Assembly: GCA_021199865.1 (NCBI GenBank)
Contig: JAJQHG010000053.1
Span: forward strand, 1 to 7,962
Length of the DNA stretch: 7,962 bases
Direction of reading: 5' to 3'
Origin: Methanosphaera sp.
GTDB lineage: Archaea; Methanobacteriota; Methanobacteria; Methanobacteriales; Methanobacteriaceae
Position 1 is the first letter of the stretch. Each line of letters begins with the position of its first letter. Made by a program: the position numbers and the translations under genes. The notes under the pieces were generated by a model. The model ran no database searches. It was not told the DNA's origin and worked only from the letters and a program-made list of their open reading frames with translations. Positions 5,495-7,962 of this stretch are shown one piece after another.

Positions 5495-5974
5495 ATGGAA
5501 AAATTTGATGCATCTATAAAAAAGAACATGAAAGAGTTCAGCCTAAACTTTATACTTGAAACACTGACAAGACAACATGATATCTATCTAAAAGATAAGT
5601 TAAAACCATACAACATAGGTGTAAGTGAATTCTATTTCATATTAAGATTAAATCTTATAGGAAAATCTAATCAACATAATATGGCAGAATTCTTTTTATT
5701 ATCAGAGGGAACAATAGCAAAAACGACACGTAAACTAGAAGAAAAGAAACTGATAATAAGAGAAATAGATCCTAATAATAGACGTCAGAATTACATATCC
5801 CTAACACCTAGAGGAATAAAAATAGCTAATAATATACTAAATCTAGACCAAGAATGGCAAAAAGAGATATGTGATGAACTAACAAATGATGAGATAAATC
5901 AACTAAATAGGTTACTATTAAAAATCTCCTATAGAGCTATAGAGGAGAGAAATAAGATAGATAACATTAATTAA
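5495..5974 (+). CDS. MarR family winged-helix transcriptional regulator
   Basis: A 159-residue protein of the size and architecture of MarR repressors. An N-terminal dimerisation helix (about 5-35) precedes the winged helix-turn-helix. The recognition helix is LSEGTIAKTTRKLEEKKLI (69-87). The wing is REIDPNNRRQNYISLTPRG (89-107) and contains the family's D-x-x-x-R-R pattern (Asp92, Arg96, Arg97). A long C-terminal dimerisation helix completes the fold. Such proteins bind palindromic operators as dimers and release DNA on binding small aromatic ligands. The gene lies 67 bases after the MATE exporter on the same strand, so control of that exporter, and possibly itself, is likely. The repeat array upstream of the MATE gene is the best operator candidate, but no matching GAAARTATT copy is seen before this gene. 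Its ribosome site is weak (GGT four bases before ATG). Confidence 0.9.
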   Translation: MEKFDASIKKNMKEFSLNFILETLTRQHDIYLKDKLKPYNIGVSEFYFILRLNLIGKSNQHNMAEFFLLSEGTIAKTTRKLEEKKLIIREIDPNNRRQNYISLTPRGIKIANNILNLDQEWQKEICDELTNDEINQLNRLLLKISYRAIEERNKIDNIN

Positions 5975-6018
5975 AGTATAAAATAAAACTATACTCTCCT
6001 ATAAAAAAACTTTTTTTA
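5975..6018 (+). terminator. Terminator after the MarR-family gene
   Basis: AGTATA (5975-5980) pairs with TATACT (5990-5995). This is followed by A7-C-T7 (6003-6017), whose T-run suits archaeal termination. The stem is short, so the T tract is the stronger evidence. Confidence 0.5.
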
Positions 6019-6058
6019 TTTAAATTTAAAATATTATTATAAATCTTATCTTCAATAG

Positions 6059-6086
6059 AATACTTTTTCTTAATACTTTTTCTTAA
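6059..6086 (+). repeat. 13-bp tandem direct repeat, two copies
   Basis: TACTTTTTCTTAA occurs at 6061-6073 and again at 6074-6086, with two further matching bases before the first copy. It lies between the MarR gene terminator and the radical SAM promoter. It could be a slippage duplication, an additional T-rich terminator or a protein site; no function is evident. Confidence 0.6.
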
Positions 6087-6103
6087 AATGTAATAACTAT
6101 TAA

Positions 6104-6113
6104 CTATAAAAAT
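6104..6113 (+). promoter_or_regulatory. Possible TATA box for the radical SAM gene
   Basis: CTATAAAAAT predicts a transcript start near 6134, leaving a short leader of about 13 bases that contains only a weak ribosome-site match, AGGT (6135-6138), before ATG 6147. Confidence 0.4.
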
Positions 6114-6146
6114 TATTATAATATCAAGTATGATAGGTTTTATAAT

Positions 6147-7706
6147 ATGATTGAGGAGTATAATACTGTTATTAAGAACCCACGAAAGGTTATCACACGT
6201 TTTGCATCATGTTATCCTAATATTTATCGTGTTGCAATGTCTTCAATGGGCTATCAGATTATATATGATTACTTAAATGCACGTGAAGATATTTACTGTG
6301 AACGTGTTATTTATCCCCAGACAAAGAGTATTGAGACTAGGTCTCAACTATCTAGTTTTGATATTGTTAGTTTTACTCTTCAATATGAACAGGACTTCTT
6401 TAACATGATTGATATGTTAAAGCGTAGTGATATACCTCTTCTTAGTAAGGATCGAAAGCCTGGTGATCCTCTAGTTATTGCTGGTGGTCCATGTGCAGCG
6501 TCTAATCCTCTGCCAATATCATCATTTATTGATTTATTTGTTATTGGTGATGCAGAGGTTATTCTTGATGATATAATAGATGTTAATAGTGATACTAATG
6601 ATCCACGTCATGATATCTTTGATTTTGTAGATATTCCAGGGGTATATCTTCCTGGACAGCCTGTTAAGATGCAACTAGTTAAGAATATGAAGGATGCTTG
6701 GAGACCAATATATCAGATTGTTACTAAGACGGATAATAAGAAGTTTGTTCCAGCATTTGGTAGTGATGCATTTCTATTAGAGGTTTCACGTGGTTGTACT
6801 CGTGGTTGTCGCTTCTGTATGAGTGGTTGTATGTATAGGCCTAGACGGGAGGTAGATATGAATACTCTTATTGAAACTGCACTTAAGACTCGTCAAGCTA
6901 CTGGTCATAATAAGGTTGCATTACTTGGTGAGGCTGTTAGTGATTATAGTAAGATTGAGGATCTATGTTGGAATCTTACACAGGAGGGATTCCAGTTGGC
7001 AACACCTTCACTAAGAATAGAATCAGTGTCAGATGAATTACTTGAAATACTTAAAAGTAGTGGTCTTAAAACTATCACTATTGCACCTGAGACTATATAT
7101 AATCAACGCTTAAAGTTAAATAAGCCAATAACTGATTCACAAGTACTTCATACTGTTGATCGGGGTATATCACTTAAGCTAAAAGTTAAAATGTATCTAT
7201 TACTAGGAACACCAGGTGAGACCTCAGAGGACATAATGGAACTAATCAACTTTATGCGTAGTATTCACGCAAAAGGAGTACGATATAATACCATAAAGAC
7301 AAGTATCAACCCATTAATACCAAAGCCACACACACCACTACAATACATGTCATTTGATTATGATGATTTACATGAGAAATTCAAGAAATACTCTGTAAGA
7401 CTAAACTATAAGAATAAGAATGAAAACCTGAAGAAGGCAACAATACAGTATGTATTAACAAATAGTGGAGCAGAACTAAACAAGCTACTAAGAATAGGTA
7501 AGAAAATATCATTCAAAGACTGGTACAAACTAGCAGGTCATATTAATAAAACCAAACAAAAAGATGAATTTGAGCCACCATGGAATGAAATAGATGTGGG
7601 AATAAAGAATTCATTCCTAAAAAATGAATACATGAAAGTATCAAGTGGCAAGATAACTCCATGGTGTGAAACAGATGGATGTTATAATTGTGGAAGCTGT
7701 AAATAA
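6147..7706 (+). CDS. Radical SAM protein with an extra C-terminal cysteine cluster
   Basis: A 519-residue protein. The N-terminal region (about 1-200) resembles the cobalamin-binding-like domain seen in many COG1032-type radical SAM proteins, with IAGGPCAASNP (111-121), but no DxHxxG cobalamin signature is visible. The radical SAM core begins at SRGCTRGCRFC (214-224). Cys217, Cys221 and Cys224 form the CxxxCxxC site for the 4Fe-4S cluster that cleaves S-adenosylmethionine. LLGTPGET (352-359) lies on a later core strand. The C-terminus, PWNEIDVGIKNSFLKNEY followed by Cys507, Cys512, Cys515 and Cys518, closely recalls the tail of the uncharacterised TIGR03960-type radical SAM family and may bind a second metal site. 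The bacterial DUF2344 extension of that family is absent. The substrate is unknown. The gene is probably co-transcribed with the aminotransferase 12 bases downstream. Codon choice shifts near 7000. Confidence 0.88.
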   Translation: MIEEYNTVIKNPRKVITRFASCYPNIYRVAMSSMGYQIIYDYLNAREDIYCERVIYPQTKSIETRSQLSSFDIVSFTLQYEQDFFNMIDMLKRSDIPLLSKDRKPGDPLVIAGGPCAASNPLPISSFIDLFVIGDAEVILDDIIDVNSDTNDPRHDIFDFVDIPGVYLPGQPVKMQLVKNMKDAWRPIYQIVTKTDNKKFVPAFGSDAFLLEVSRGCTRGCRFCMSGCMYRPRREVDMNTLIETALKTRQATGHNKVALLGEAVSDYSKIEDLCWNLTQEGFQLATPSLRIESVSDELLEILKSSGLKTITIAPETIYNQRLKLNKPITDSQVLHTVDRGISLKLKVKMYLLLGTPGETSEDIMELINFMRSIHAKGVRYNTIKTSINPLIPKPHTPLQYMSFDYDDLHEKFKKYSVRLNYKNKNENLKKATIQYVLTNSGAELNKLLRIGKKISFKDWYKLAGHINKTKQKDEFEPPWNEIDVGIKNSFLKNEYMKVSSGKITPWCETDGCYNCGSCK

Positions 7707-7718
7707 GAGATGATAAAT

Positions 7719-7962
7719 ATGGAATATGGAGCAGATAGATTATCAAGTATAAACTTATCACAAGTACGTAAAATGTTTGAGATTGCAAGTCCAACAGCAA
7801 TTAACCTAGCATTAGGAGAACCAGACTTCAATACACCCGAACACATAAAGAATAGCCTAAAGAATGCATTAGATGAAAACTATACTCATTACTCACAGAA
7901 TAAGGGAGAAATAGAGCTTAGAGAAGCAATAGTTGATAAATTACATAAGGATAATAATATAA
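7719..7962 (+). CDS. PLP-dependent aminotransferase class I/II (3' partial)
   Basis: The window holds the first 81 codons. MEYGADRLSSINLSQVRKM is followed by INLALGEPDFNTPEHI (about 28-43) and YTHYSQNKGEIELREAI. This is the N-terminal pattern of fold-type I aspartate/aromatic aminotransferases: the LGEPDF-x-TP segment and the Y-x-x-x-x-G-x-x-x-LR-x-AI segment. The PLP lysine lies beyond the window. It should transfer amino groups between an amino acid and a 2-oxo acid in the cytoplasm; the specificity cannot be assigned. ATG 7719 is preferred over the in-frame ATG 7710 because GAGATGAT (7707-7714) sits 4 bases before 7719 and overlaps 7710. The 12-base gap to the radical SAM stop indicates an operon. 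Codons are A-ending, continuing the style of the last third of the upstream gene. Confidence 0.9.
   Translation, partial: MEYGADRLSSINLSQVRKMFEIASPTAINLALGEPDFNTPEHIKNSLKNALDENYTHYSQNKGEIELREAIVDKLHKDNNI

Noticed and set aside
7543..7800. An 85-residue minus-strand open frame
   Set aside because: It overlaps both the radical SAM C-terminal cysteine cluster and the start of the aminotransferase, and its composition (Leu/His/Ser-rich) is that of an antisense shadow.
1..7962. tRNA, rRNA or GC-rich structured RNA islands
   Set aside because: No GC-rich segment, no T-loop-like GGTTCRAAT motif in a suitable context, and no long GC hairpins were seen on either strand by eye.

Overview
This window is very AT-rich and reads as archaeal, most likely a methanogen of the Methanobacteriales. 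Methanosphaera is my best guess, made from composition and gene style and not from any database match. The archaeal signs are two class III (archaeal pilin type) signal peptides, an archaeal-type phosphopantetheine adenylyltransferase, TATA-box-like promoters about 25 bases upstream of plausible transcript starts, and Shine-Dalgarno sequences resembling GGAGGTGAT. Where these ribosome sites are clear they sit only 3-5 bases before the start codon, which helps in choosing starts.

Layout. The left edge holds the first few codons of a minus-strand gene that runs out of the window. Upstream of it on the same strand is a MurG-like GT-B glycosyltransferase (105-1250). Diverging from that gene is a tiny two-gene pilin operon: a 58-residue class III signal-peptide protein starting at TTG 1427, overlapped by ATGA with a second, 57-residue one (1600-1773). 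The second is short and easily missed. The operon converges on the CoA-biosynthesis gene coaD (1788-2249, minus), with a hairpin at the junction.

From 2508 to 3781 there is one gene broken by a one-base frameshift. It has a long coiled-coil N-terminal half and a SAM-methyltransferase-like C-terminal half. The reading frame continues cleanly across the break if one T is restored, giving about 424 residues.

Next come a MATE-family efflux transporter (4051-5427) and a MarR-family regulator (5495-5974), an arrangement that suggests a regulated multidrug or metabolite exporter. The leader between the MATE TATA box and its start codon carries an ordered array: one inverted and three direct copies of GAAARTATT, the direct copies at an exact 15-base period. 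It also forms two overlapping dyads. This is the most interesting regulatory structure in the window and a candidate operator for the adjacent MarR protein.

The right end holds a radical SAM protein with an extra C-terminal four-cysteine cluster (6147-7706). Twelve bases later begins the N-terminal part of a PLP-dependent aminotransferase, which runs off the window. Synonymous codon choice in the radical SAM gene changes clearly near 7000, from T-ending to A-ending codons. No tRNA, rRNA, CRISPR array or insertion sequence was seen, and no gene-free stretch exceeds 300 bases.
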